DNA of 64,000 nt from Chitinophagaceae bacterium (lineage in GTDB: Bacteria > Bacteroidota > Bacteroidia > Chitinophagales > UBA10324): positions 88,086 to 152,085 of the forward strand of contig JADJAG010000010.1 in assembly GCA_016704325.1 (NCBI GenBank), in the 5' to 3' direction. Positions 26,947 through 36,613 of this stretch are shown here, piece by piece. Under the pieces are notes generated by a model. It was not told where the DNA came from. It searched no databases and saw only the letters and a list, made by a program, of their open reading frames with translations. A program made the translations under genes and the position numbers. Positions within the stretch are counted from its first letter, which is position 1. Each line of letters opens with the position of its first letter.

Positions 26947-27672
26947 ATGATTAAAATGCTTTTTATTTTTTGCACAGGGACTCTTTTCAATTTGAGTAAC
27001 TCACGCGCAGGCATAATACATACAATTGAAAATGGGAATTGGCTGGACTCTACGATTTGGTCCGAAAGTAGAATACCTCTAGCAACGGATTCTATCTTTA
27101 TTGATCATTTTGTAACCTTTTCAGAGAAAATTCAAATTGACTCAAACGGTTTACTACAAATTGATTCAAATGGAACCCTTTGTGGTCACGGCTGCATTAA
27201 GGTCCATTGTGGGGGTTACTTTTTTAATTACAATGTTGTTAAGGCTGATACATTGCTCATAACAGACGGAGGAAATTATGGTTCAATTTTGTACTTGGAT
27301 ATGTTTATGGTTTCTCCGTGTATTCAGGTGTTTTGGACAGGTGAAAACCATGGGGGGTATCCGTTTAATTGTGACCCACCTGAACCATCTTTCACTGAGA
27401 ATCTGGAAAATGAGAGTAATGGCAAAACTAATTTTGATTTAGAAATTGAAATATATCCAAATCCTGTTTCAGATTTTTTCACTCTAAATACTGATTTTCA
27501 TGAAGAGTTAAATTGCATTTGTTACAATATATGGGGTAAGGTTTTTTATTCTGCAAACTTTGTGAAAACTACAGAAATAAACACTTCAATGTGGCCTCGG
27601 GGAACCTATTTTGTCATTATTAATGACAGATCTAGCCATTTGATGGCCCAAAGGAAAATCATTTTACAATAG
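26947..27672 (+). CDS. T9SS-sorted secreted protein, small
   Basis: A 241-residue protein with a hydrophobic N-terminus (MIKMLFIFCTGTLFNLSNSR). ENGNWLDSTIWSESRIPLAT resembles the opening of G8-like or related beta-helix modules (GNW.D..TW....P..D). A short Cys-containing segment (CGHGCIKVHCGGYF) follows, and it ends in a type-A sorting domain (EIYPNPVSDFFTL, YNIWGKVFYS, WPRGTYFVII). It is last of the four co-directional genes starting at 23393, nine bases after the previous stop. A solo arm of the inverted-repeat family follows at 27695-27724. Confidence 0.75.
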   Translation: MIKMLFIFCTGTLFNLSNSRAGIIHTIENGNWLDSTIWSESRIPLATDSIFIDHFVTFSEKIQIDSNGLLQIDSNGTLCGHGCIKVHCGGYFFNYNVVKADTLLITDGGNYGSILYLDMFMVSPCIQVFWTGENHGGYPFNCDPPEPSFTENLENESNGKTNFDLEIEIYPNPVSDFFTLNTDFHEELNCICYNIWGKVFYSANFVKTTEINTSMWPRGTYFVIINDRSSHLMAQRKIILQ

Positions 27673-27733
27673 GATTTTGAAACATTTCTGAGGGTCCGGA
27701 TTTCTAATCAATGGTGTCTAAAACCTTTGATTA

Positions 27734-29212
27734 TTATTTTTCAGCATACTCCTTTTCCAGGTCATTTCCCAGTTCAATCACCTTGCTGATGAGCACATCA
27801 AAATCGACCCGCCTGCTGCGGTGGTTGGTATTGGCAACACGAAGGGCATACTTTCCGTGGAGCACGGTATAGGATGGAACGGCCACACCACTCTCATGCA
27901 AACGAAGCAGCAATTCTTTATTCAGCTTATTCATTATTTCGTCACTGGTTGAAGGCATGGTGTAGCGGAAGCAAAGTATATTCATAGGTGCCGGTGCCAG
28001 CAGTTCCAGCTTCGGGTTCGACATTACCAATGCTTTCAGGTATTGTACCTGTTCCACATTCTGTGTAACCAACCTGCCGAATTTTTTAATACCATGTTCT
28101 TTTATGCTCATCCAGATTTTAAGCGCTTTAAAACCGCGCGAAAGTTCTACACCATAATCGCTGAACCAGATATCGCCCGCAGCCGCGCCCCGTTCTTCAT
28201 GTGCAAGGTAATCGGCATGCATAGAGAATGCACGATAATGATGTAAGCCTTTGCGCACCAAAGTGCAACCGGCCTCATAAGGTAGGTACATCCATTTGTG
28301 CAGGTCGAATGCAATGGAATCGGCGCGTTCCATTCCTTTTATGATGTGCTTATATTTTTCTGACAGCGCCAGCATCGCACCTATGGCACCATCAACATGA
28401 AACCAGAGGTTTTCTTTTTCGCACAGATCAGCTATCGCATCCAGGTCATCCACAGCGCCTGTATTCACGGTTACCGCATTGCCAATTACGCAAAACGGCT
28501 GCAAGCCCTGTTCCCGATCTAAACGGATCTGTGCTGCAAGTTGGCGGATATCTATTTCATAATTTTCATTCACCGGGATCAGCCGCAACGATTCACTACC
28601 CAGGCCCAAAAGTTCTACTGCTTTATTGGAACAGTTATGCACTTCGGAGGAAGCATATACCATCATTCTTTTCTTCGAACCGTATATGCCTTCTTTGCGT
28701 AAATCAAAATCAGCTTTTGCATAACGTGCTACGGTAAGCCCGATCAGGTTGGCCATAGAGCCACCACTTACCACCAGTCCGCTTGCTTCTTTTGGAAATC
28801 CAAACAATTCCTTAAACCATTCAATTACCTGTTGCTCTACCCAGCCTCCGATCTGGTTTCCTCCTCCCTGGTTCAGGTTGATGCCGGAAGCCAGCATATC
28901 GGCCAGCATGGCAGAAGAAGAGCCATTACCCATTACCCAACCCCAGAATCGCGGGTGAATATTCCCGGTAGGAAAAGGAAGAATGTATTGTTTGAATTCA
29001 TCGTACACTTTTTCCAGTGGCAAACCTTCTAATGGAACAGCCATTTGAAAATGACTTTTAGCCGCATCTGATGGAGGCTGCCAGGTGGCACGGCTGCGAA
29101 CGTTTTGCAGAAACTGCATCATGTCGCTGACCATCTCTGTTCCGGTTTTTTCATTGGCCTTCCAATCAAGAGGGTCCAGTGTTTCTTCTGCAGGTAATGA
29201 ATCGTGTTGCAT
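27734..29212 (-). CDS. PLP-dependent group II decarboxylase (aromatic-amino-acid/glutamate type)
   Basis: A 492-residue pyridoxal-phosphate enzyme of the DDC family. Hallmarks: PHRFWGWVMG-like PRFWGWVMGNGSSSAMLADM, GLVVSGGSMANLIGLTVARY, ASSEVHNCSNKA with the cofactor-stacking His, WFHVDGAIGAMLAL, and the Schiff-base lysine in DSIAFDLHKWMYLPYEAGC. The substrate cannot be assigned; tyrosine, DOPA, tryptophan and other acids are all used by relatives. The frame runs to 29353, but the extra 47 codons come from repeat DNA, so the ATG at 29212 (MQHDSLPAEETLDPLDW) is preferred. It stands alone. Confidence 0.88.
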   Translation of the reverse strand: MQHDSLPAEETLDPLDWKANEKTGTEMVSDMMQFLQNVRSRATWQPPSDAAKSHFQMAVPLEGLPLEKVYDEFKQYILPFPTGNIHPRFWGWVMGNGSSSAMLADMLASGINLNQGGGNQIGGWVEQQVIEWFKELFGFPKEASGLVVSGGSMANLIGLTVARYAKADFDLRKEGIYGSKKRMMVYASSEVHNCSNKAVELLGLGSESLRLIPVNENYEIDIRQLAAQIRLDREQGLQPFCVIGNAVTVNTGAVDDLDAIADLCEKENLWFHVDGAIGAMLALSEKYKHIIKGMERADSIAFDLHKWMYLPYEAGCTLVRKGLHHYRAFSMHADYLAHEERGAAAGDIWFSDYGVELSRGFKALKIWMSIKEHGIKKFGRLVTQNVEQVQYLKALVMSNPKLELLAPAPMNILCFRYTMPSTSDEIMNKLNKELLLRLHESGVAVPSYTVLHGKYALRVANTNHRSRRVDFDVLISKVIELGNDLEKEYAEK

Positions 29213-29266
29213 ACAATAAATTTTGCATTGCAAAAATATTGATAAAAAACACTGAATTGATTTTAA

Positions 29267-29650
29267 GATGCTGATCCGCCGAAAAAGGAGGACAGCATGA
29301 CGAATCGTGTGCAGATTGCTTTTCAGGCAAGTACATCTCTCGTATGAACTCAACCATGTTTAATGTCAACCTCTCACCAAGGCGTCATCCCGTCACGCCT
29401 TTTCGGCGGATCGGGATCTCGGAGTGGAAATACAGAAGCTGAAACAAGTTCAGCATGACGAATCGTGTGCAGATTGCTTTTCAGGCAAGTACATGTCTAG
29501 TATGAACTCAACCATGTTTAATGTCAACCTCTCACCAAGGCGTCATCCCGTCACGCCTTTTCGGCGGATCGGGATCTCGGAGTGGAAATACAGAAGCTGA
29601 AACAAGTTCAGCATGACGAATCGTGTGCAGATTCTTTTTTCGGGCAATCG
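29267..29650. repeat. 158-bp tandem duplication, two units plus a partial third
   Basis: The sequence GCATGACGAATCGTGTGCAG recurs at 29295, 29453 and 29611, exactly 158 bases apart. Between the starts the copies are almost identical (only a few changes near CATCTCTCGTATG and CATGTCTAGTATG). Each unit contains the CGCCTTTTCGGCGGATCGGG segment that also appears, inverted, at 8716-8935. The array sits upstream of the decarboxylase start and downstream of the next minus-strand gene. Confidence 0.8.
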
Positions 29651-29764
29651 TATGTCTAGTATGGAATTATCATAGCATGCCCAATCCAAAAAATCATACG
29701 ATTCATCTTCCGGATCTGGTTGTCAGTTGACTGAACTGTCGCAAAAGAAAATATACTGCCTCGT

Positions 29765-29816
29765 AATAAGATAAAACAGCACGAAGCCGCAAGATATAAT
29801 CCTCGCGGCTTCGTGC
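29765..29816 (-). terminator. Rho-independent terminator of the outer-membrane protein gene
   Basis: GCACGAAGCCGC at 29779-29790 pairs perfectly with GCGGCTTCGTGC at 29805-29816, a 12-bp stem with a 14-base loop. On the minus strand it is followed by TGTTTTATCTTATT. It lies 18 bases after the stop of the barrel gene that ends at 29835, so it should end that transcript. Confidence 0.75.
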
Positions 29817-29834
29817 ATATTATATGATGCGTTT

Positions 29835-30449
29835 CTAAAAGCCAAATAATAGTCCGGCATTAAGTCCTACATTCCCATTGTGATTCGTAATCTTATCGGT
29901 ATCACTTACAGTAACATCAGAAAGACCTTGCGTATAGGTGATATCGGTATTGAGCCATATTCTTTCCCAGATCCTGATGTTGAGTCCTACTCCTGCATGA
30001 ACACCTAAGTCAAAATCATTCGTCGTGTCTTTCACATCAATATCCTGAGACTTCGACGACAACAGCAATCCCATAGTAGGGCCTGCGAATACTTTTGGAC
30101 GGAATGCATCACCATATTCTCCAAAGAAATAAATAAGGCGCAATGGTATACGCAGGTAGCTGGTGTTCCAGTCAGTAACGGTTTTAATGCCCGCCAGTTC
30201 CGATTGAATCGAAACCCCTTCCTGTGAATACTTAAGGTCGCCGCCAAGTCCGAAGTGCGATTCTGTTGAATATACCAGCGCAATACCTCCGTTAAATCCC
30301 ATGTGCAGGGTATTCATACTCGATTCCGGCAAATCTGCAGAAATCCATGAATGTTGTATTCCCACAGTCGGGCCTATTGAAATGTTTTGTGCCTGAACAC
30401 TTGCAGCAAAAGCAAGGAAAGCAAAGGCAAGAATTGTTTTAAACTTCAT
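29835..30449 (-). CDS. Outer-membrane beta-barrel protein (porin/PorT-like)
   Basis: A 204-residue protein with a clear signal peptide (MKFKTILAFAFLAFAASVQA, cleaved before QNISIG). The amphipathic strands are typical of small Bacteroidota barrels: ISIGPTVGIQHSWISA, HFGLGGDLKYSQEGVSI, TSYLRIPLRLIYFFGEYG, KVFAGPTMGLLLSS, GVHAGVGLNIRIWERIWLNT and the closing strand VGLNAGLLFGF. The frame extends ten codons further, but the ATG at 30449 begins the signal peptide. It has its own terminator and no operon partner. Its function is unknown; such barrels often form small pores or bind other surface parts. Confidence 0.8.
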   Translation of the reverse strand: MKFKTILAFAFLAFAASVQAQNISIGPTVGIQHSWISADLPESSMNTLHMGFNGGIALVYSTESHFGLGGDLKYSQEGVSIQSELAGIKTVTDWNTSYLRIPLRLIYFFGEYGDAFRPKVFAGPTMGLLLSSKSQDIDVKDTTNDFDLGVHAGVGLNIRIWERIWLNTDITYTQGLSDVTVSDTDKITNHNGNVGLNAGLLFGF

Positions 30450-30638
30450 TTTAATTTGTTTAGTGAATAAGAAATTCACTGTCTATTGACAAATCAGGTG
30501 CCATTGGCTGAACAGTCAATACGGCCAGCTATTGGATGATATCAGCGTCTTTTCACAGGTTATTGCAGAGTGGTAACAATCAAAAACGGGCAACCATTGT
30601 GGCGCTTTGTAGAGAATGTTACCCACTTCAGAAAATTA

Positions 30639-33627
30639 CTATTTGGTTTTCACCAATTTTTTTATCGCTAACAATTGGTTATCCCGACTTATTTCAAGAA
30701 AATATATTCCCGGTTGCAGGGTTGATCCGATGGAGATGGTTCCGGTTGTTACGGGCGAACTAAACACTTCCTGTCCAAGTACGTTGAATAAGTGCAGATC
30801 GAGGACCTCGCCGGTTTGAAGCTGAATGGTGAAATCATGCTGCGATGGATTCGGGAAGATGATTGCGGAAGTAAGTTCGCTGTAAGCGGGCTGTTCATTT
30901 ATTTTGCAGGTGATATTCACTAAGGTAACCGCTGAATTTTTAGTGCACCCCGTCGCATTCTTGGTAACCTTTACTTTATAATTACCAGCCTGTATTGCAG
31001 GGTAGGAAATATTAGTTGCACCACTGATGTTGCTTCCATTGCGAATCCATTGGTAGCTGAGTCCGTTACCTGAATTGGCAGTCAACAGGGCGGTTTCTCC
31101 TGCACATATATTAATGGAACCTGCCGGAAAGATAGTCGCTACCGGATTTCCATTTTGTGTAACCTGAATGGCATTCGATAAAGCGGAACCACAGAGAGCC
31201 GTTACACTTACACTGTATGAACCAGTTTTTGTTGCTGTATAAACATTTGAAGTTGCACCATTGATGTTTACATTGTTTTTCTTCCATTGATAGGAAACAC
31301 TGCCATTTGCGGAAGCGGTGAGTTGCACACTGCCTCCTTTGCAAAAGGTAGTTGCGCCGCCTGCAGCAATGGTTGCAGAAGGAGGAATACATGCATTGCC
31401 TACCCTCATACCATTTCCGAAACTGCTCACCCAGACTTCACCAGCAACATATGGATTAAAGAAAACGCGTTCAGGTTGCCGGAACGGATAAGAAGTGATC
31501 TGCGAGAAGACAGGCGTGGCATCATTTATATTATCGCTGTACCAAAGTCCTTCCGTTTCTGTAGTCATATATATACGGTTGGCATTTGCGGGATCGAACG
31601 TGATGGAAGTAACACGATCCTTTGAATTTACTTTTGTCCAGGAAACTCCGCGATTGGTAGTTTTATACAATCCACCACCGGCATTATTTACTGCCGTGCT
31701 TCCCCAGCCTTTAAATACGCATACGTACCACGTGTTCTGATTTACATCATTCGGATCGAGTACAATATCCTTGCACCAGTAGTACATTCCGGAATTTACA
31801 CTCAGGTCGGTCCATGCCGCGCCATCATAAATAAACACTCCGGAACTTGGAGTGAATGCACCACCTGCATCCCTTCTTCCCGAATAGGTACATACCACCT
31901 TTCCATCATTCAATGCGATAACAGTAGCAGGGTGGCCTTCTGTTCGTGGCGGAGAAGGAAGTTTCGTCCAGGTGGAGCTGCTGTTGTTTTGAAGATTGGT
32001 GCATTTATAAATGCCGCCGAGATTACTGCCATGGTTGACTACACTTGCATACAGGGTATTGGAATTATTCGGATCCATAGAAAGCCAAAACACCGGATGG
32101 CTGAAATCATGCAGCAACAGCCAGGTGAGTCCGTTGTCTGTAGAGTAAACGATCTTTCCTGAGTTGGAAGCATCCAGTATGGCATCCTGCAGCCGGGTGC
32201 TTTGATACATATCGTGAATGGTGGACAAGGCGGCATATAAATAACCATTGTTTGGATTTCTCACGATGCGATAAGTACTGTTCTGATCATTGCCGGTGTA
32301 GTTGAAATTCCACGAGGCGCCACCATCATTGCTGCGCACACCACGGATATCTGAAAAGCAGGCCCATAGATTTTGCTGATCAACCCACAACACCTGCCAG
32401 CTGGTTGTATTTTCTATTCCAATACCATGATAGCTTTTGCCTTTGGGTGTAGCAACACCGGAAGCATTCTGATCCGTTGCATTCAGATAGGCCTGTTGCC
32501 AGGTAGCTCCCACCATCACTTGTTTTATGAACGTAACCGAAATCGGTACTGATTACTTTAGTGGCATCATACTTTGCAACACTTAATCCGAAGAATACTT
32601 CGGCATAACCCCAGTCGCGGTCGCCACTGCTGCCGCACCAGCCGCTGTTGATACTGATGTTTCCCTGCGCATTAAATACATGCGTCCATGCATTTCCGCC
32701 ATCTGTTGTTTTCAATACATTGGGATAACCTGTTGTATTACTTCCGGCGAGATAACAAATGCTGATGTCATTTTCCGCCATGCCCACCACCATGGGAAAA
32801 TCAACATTCAGGTTGATACCGGTTTGTTTTATTGTCCAGTTTTCGGCACCATAATCCATAGCATAAACACCTTTTGCGAATTGCCAGTAATCATAGCCAG
32901 GAAATCCTGCGTAAATATTTCCCTTTGTAGCGGTAAGCGCAAAAAATCGTGTGATGCCGCCAGCTTTTGCGCCGGCAAATGAAAAGATACCCTGGTTGGA
33001 AGGAATGCCTGTTGCCGCATTTAATGAAAAGGAAGTACCACCATTGGTTGAAACATACAGGCCATCGTTGGTACCGATATAAATAGTGTTACCATCAAAA
33101 AAAGCACCGGCAAGCACGATACCGCTGCCACTGTTGTTGGCATTGTGCACCAGCGTGAAAAAAGTGCCGCCATTCAGGGTAATATAAAGCTGGTTGTAAT
33201 AACTCATTATCATCATGTCGGGGTTGTCATAGTTTGCATACAGGTAGTACACATATTCGAACGAATCGGGATTTCCGGGTAATGCATTCCATGTTTGGCC
33301 GCCATCGGTGCTCTTAACAGGAACTGACAAGTCGTTGGCATCCTGCACGGCATAGCGTATTGATGCATTATTGGTAAACCGGATTACTCCATTGGGACCG
33401 CTTTGTATATTCTTGAAATCGAGCACCGAATAACTACTTCCGAAGTCGGTGGAGTGAAAGTATTCGCTCATATCACAGGCTACATAGTATTCATTGCTGT
33501 TAGCCGGGTTTATGGATGGATTGAACAAAGCACCGCCACCGCCGGGTCCTACACTGTTCCAGGTTGTCGGGATTTGACTAAGAGCAGTAGTTGAAATCAG
33601 CATTAAGGAGATCAGCAGGTTTTTCAT
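30639..33627 (-). pseudogene. BNR/VPS10-like T9SS-sorted protein, split by one frameshift
   Basis: Two overlapping frames form one gene. The 5' part (start ATG 33627, MKNLLISLMLISTTALSQ) gives a sialidase/sortilin-like propeller with Asp-box units such as STDGGQTWNAL, STNGGTSFSL and KTTDGGNAWTHV. At about 32510 it shifts. Joining the frames by dropping one base gives HKTSDGGATWQQAYLN, an intact Asp box, so a single inserted base is the cause. The 3' part continues the propeller, then two Ig-like PKD-style repeats (CKGGSVQLTASANGSVSYQW; CAGETALLTANSGNGLSYQW) and a type-A sorting domain (IIFPNPSQHDFTIQL, LFNVLGQEVF, LQPGIYFLEI). The intact protein would have about 995 residues. A sequencing error is as likely as real decay. 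Confidence 0.8.
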
Positions 33628-33878
33628 ACTAAGAGATTTAATGCGTTGACAGGTATCCGGGATGGATATAAAAGAAGAAGAACTATTTGCTAATACGAAT
33701 AACAATGCCAAGTGTTACGCGAATAAAGGCTGTGCGCATAGTGGCCGAATGCAGTAGTGTAGTCAAATCAGTCCACCGTGTCGTAAGAATAAGGGTGATC
33801 GTCGAATAGATTTTTAATCGCTGCCTGCTGACTGTTACTTTGTTCAGGATTTAGTATTCACCCATACATTTTTAAGTT
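33628..33878. other. Divergent intergenic region
   Basis: This is the gap between the minus-strand BNR gene and the plus-strand small secreted protein, so promoters for both should lie here. I see no clear TANNTTTG pair with correct spacing, no terminator and no repeat. Confidence 0.3.
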
Positions 33879-34205
33879 ATGAAATCATTAACAACAGCCA
33901 TCCTGCTCATGCTGGTAATAGGCATAGTGCAGGCACAAGACAGTGCAGCAATACCCGATCGGCGCTTAGAGGAATTGGGAAAACATTACGAAGCGCTCCG
34001 TGAACATTCAAGCCTTGTATTAGAAAAGATTCAGCAGGAAAGCCGCATCCTGCTGTTCAAAAACAATGCTGCGGTTTCAAAATCAGGACTTGAAACAGTA
34101 CCGGCACTCCTTCACTTACGCACCATGCAGGATGCTATTCAAAAGGAAACGGAAGAATACTTTTTTGATATGCCGGATAAGAATTCAGATTGTAACATTA
34201 TTTAA
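33879..34205 (+). CDS. Small secreted protein, unknown function
   Basis: A 108-residue protein with a signal peptide (MKSLTTAILLMLVIGIVQAQ). The mature part is about 88 residues, mostly charged and probably helical (ERLEELGKHYEALREHSS-like sequence, with regular Leu spacing). It has one Cys near the end (DKNSDCNII). No family is recognised. It is not close to other genes on its strand. An AT-rich inverted repeat follows its stop. Confidence 0.55.
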   Translation: MKSLTTAILLMLVIGIVQAQDSAAIPDRRLEELGKHYEALREHSSLVLEKIQQESRILLFKNNAAVSKSGLETVPALLHLRTMQDAIQKETEEYFFDMPDKNSDCNII

Positions 34206-34214
34206 GAAGTTGTG

Positions 34215-34322
34215 CAAATGAATATTGATTATTGATTATTGGATATTGAATATTTGAAGATTTAATATTCAATATTCAATATTCAACACTCAATACTCAA
34301 TACTAAACACAATCAATATTCA
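34215..34322. repeat. AT-rich inverted repeat (ATATTGATT / AATATTCAAT)
   Basis: Runs of TATTGATTATTGATTATTGG face runs of AATATTCAATATTCAA and AATACTCAATAC, able to form a long imperfect hairpin between two converging genes. Sequence is like the arms of the GTACGACAA MITE without its tips. It could act as a transcription stop for both genes, but there is no GC-rich stem. Confidence 0.4.
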
Positions 34323-36295
34323 ATTGGTGTTAATTTCCTTCCCAACAACCTGTAACACTTCAACAACAGCTCTGCATCCTGGCTGGTACTGTAGTCTTTA
34401 GCATAAAGCAGATTAATTCTTGACACCGCCGCATCATTCAAAGCTGCACGCAGTTCATCAATGGGAGTGATAATACCTGTTCTGACAGGAGGCAATTGAA
34501 ATTGCTGCTGTCTTCCACCGGCATAACCTACCCAGCTGTTTTTCCCTCTGAGCACCTTAAAGATATTGGCAACCAGTCCGGCCGGATTCCTGATAATAAA
34601 TATATTGACCGGCAAAGTGATCAGCAGAAACAATGCGGCGATCAAATCAAAAATCCGTTTACTTCTTTTGTTGAACGGTGTTGCAATTGCCAGCTTTATA
34701 TCAATGGTGTACAGTTCGCCTGGTGCATCTTTTGAGTTACTGCCGATGATACTCATGGAATCTTCCGGAACAATTTTGTATTCAGGGTCCGGGCCGATAT
34801 TCGTCATCCATTCGATGATGGCCTGCGAAGAAATGTCTTTCGAACAAAATATAATTTCCTCGATCTTATAGATACGCGCTATTTCAGCTAACTGATGCAC
34901 CTCGCCAAGATAGTGCACGCTGTGAGGGCTTTCCGGATGTATGGAAACATAGCCGATATAGTCATTCTTCACCTTAGCCTGGTTAAGCAGCATCTCCACA
35001 CGTTGCGATTCCGCTTTATTGCCAACGATGATCAGTTTTTTCTCCCGCACTTCACCCAGCTTCAGGTTTTTATACTTCATAAAATGAATAGCGAGGCGAA
35101 TACCGATCATCTCAAACAAGGCAAACATAAAGCCGAGGATGATCATGGCTCGTGAGAATCGCATGGTCTCCGGAAGGAAGCCGTAGATAGCTGCTATTAC
35201 AACAGTCCCAAAAAACAACCCACGTATGATGCGTCCGGGCCTGGCATTCTTTTCATATCCGCCACTGAAAAAAACCGCGGTAAGCCATACCAGGATGTAT
35301 CCGGGAATGATGATGAAAATGTATTCTTCCGGATAGGTAAGTCCTTCCGCTACTTTCACATTGTATTGCCAGTAATTCTTTAAAAGAATCATTCCGGCAT
35401 ACATGGTCACCGCATCAATGATGGGTAAGCTCCATCTTTTTATGAATGCTGAAACTACTGATAATGCTGCCCGGAGATAAATGGCAACTTTTAACATGAA
35501 GATATAGAAACCTGCTCCGCTGTTACTAAAATGCTTCTGCGCGAAGATGATCATGGCCTGGTAAAACATGCGGACATAATTCATCGTGCCTTTTTTCGTG
35601 CTCTCTCCTTTGTAGTGTATGATGCGCGTATCCGCGAAATAGTAATTCTGGTATCCGGCTTTTACGATACGGTATGAAAGGTCGATGTCTTCGCCATACA
35701 TAAAAAAGGCAGGATCGAGCCAGCCTGCTTTTTCCAGTGCTGCTCTTCTGATAAACATAAATGCGCCGGCCAGCACATCAACTACATGCGTTTCATTTTC
35801 CGAAAGATAGCCAAGATGATAGCCACCGAATATTTTCGACTTCGGAAACAGTTTTGACAAGCCAAAGGCTTTATAAAATGCCACCGACGGTGAAGGAAAG
35901 CCCCGCTTTGATTCCGGTAGAAAATTTCCTTTGCCGTCCAGCATCTTCACACCTAAAGCACCGGCATCAGGATGTGATTCCATAAACTGAATACATTTTC
36001 CGAAAGTGTCTTCTTCCACGATCGTGTCAGGATTCAGCAAAAGAATATATTCTCCTTTGGCGATGGCAATTCCCTGGTTGTTGGCTTTTGCAAATCCTAC
36101 ATTCTCTTTATTCTCAATGAAGGTGATATCAGGAAATTTCTCCCGCATCATCTCACCGGAACCGTCGACAGAATTATTATCCACTACAATAACTTCTGCA
36201 GGAATATGCTGCACAGCCTTCTTCACAGACAACAAAGCCTGTTCGAGAAAGAACCGGACATTATAGTTTACAATGATGACCGATAGACGTAACAC
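34313..36295 (-). CDS. GT2 glycosyltransferase fused to a polyprenyl sugar-phosphate-transferase-like membrane module
   Basis: 660 residues. The N-terminal third is a family-2 glycosyltransferase of the rhamnosyltransferase type: SVIIVNYNVRFFLEQALLSV, VIVVDNNSVDGS, ILLLNPDTIVEED with Asp90, and FMYGEDIDLSYRI. Several membrane helices follow (about residues 250-410). The C-terminal part (KKLIIVGNKAESQRVEMLL, YIGYVSIHPE, EEIIFCSKDIS, FNKRSKRIFDLIAALFLLIT) resembles the nucleotide-binding-like domain and last helix of WbaP/WcaJ-type phosphoglycosyltransferases, but the usual catalytic Asp-Glu segment of that family is not evident. It probably acts in surface polysaccharide or glycolipid assembly. 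An octamer array lies 40 bases before its start. Confidence 0.8.
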   Translation of the reverse strand: MLRLSVIIVNYNVRFFLEQALLSVKKAVQHIPAEVIVVDNNSVDGSGEMMREKFPDITFIENKENVGFAKANNQGIAIAKGEYILLLNPDTIVEEDTFGKCIQFMESHPDAGALGVKMLDGKGNFLPESKRGFPSPSVAFYKAFGLSKLFPKSKIFGGYHLGYLSENETHVVDVLAGAFMFIRRAALEKAGWLDPAFFMYGEDIDLSYRIVKAGYQNYYFADTRIIHYKGESTKKGTMNYVRMFYQAMIIFAQKHFSNSGAGFYIFMLKVAIYLRAALSVVSAFIKRWSLPIIDAVTMYAGMILLKNYWQYNVKVAEGLTYPEEYIFIIIPGYILVWLTAVFFSGGYEKNARPGRIIRGLFFGTVVIAAIYGFLPETMRFSRAMIILGFMFALFEMIGIRLAIHFMKYKNLKLGEVREKKLIIVGNKAESQRVEMLLNQAKVKNDYIGYVSIHPESPHSVHYLGEVHQLAEIARIYKIEEIIFCSKDISSQAIIEWMTNIGPDPEYKIVPEDSMSIIGSNSKDAPGELYTIDIKLAIATPFNKRSKRIFDLIAALFLLITLPVNIFIIRNPAGLVANIFKVLRGKNSWVGYAGGRQQQFQLPPVRTGIITPIDELRAALNDAAVSRINLLYAKDYSTSQDAELLLKCYRLLGRKLTPIEY

Positions 36296-36332
36296 TGGGG
36301 TAAGATACTGATTCGGGGGGATTCAGGGGTAG

Positions 36333-36505
36333 GTTGAATGGTTGAATGGTTGAATGGCTGAATGGCTGAATGGCTGAATGGCTGAATGGCTGAATGGCTG
36401 AATGGCTGAATGGCTGAATGGCTGAATGGCTGAATGGCTGAATGGCTGAATGGCTGAATGGCTGAATGGCTGAATGGCTGAATGGCTGAATGGCTGAATG
36501 GCTGA
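36333..36505. repeat. 8-bp tandem repeat AATGGCTG, about 21 copies
   Basis: A nearly pure array of AATGGCTG. The first two or three units read AATGGTTG, and from about 36356 the units are perfect. It lies between the recR stop (36614) and the glycosyltransferase ATG (36295), in the promoter/leader of the latter, both genes being on the minus strand. The reverse complement CAGCCATT resembles the CATTTAACC/CATTCAACC units inside the GTACGACAA MITE family, and a partial MITE copy (GGCTTTGCCGC) sits next to it at 36545-36630. The array frame gives a periodic peptide, but this is not a gene. Confidence 0.9.
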
Positions 36506-36613
36506 ACTGATAAATATCAATTGTCGAAAAAGTTCCCGTTTAGTAAAATGTTAATCGGCTTTGCCGCAACAATTTAACAATTTAACCATTCAACCATTCA
36601 ACAATTTAACCCT

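Noticed and set aside
36323..36520. 65-codon frame with perfect SAIQPFSH repeats
   Set aside because: Translation of the octamer DNA array; no sign of selection as a protein.
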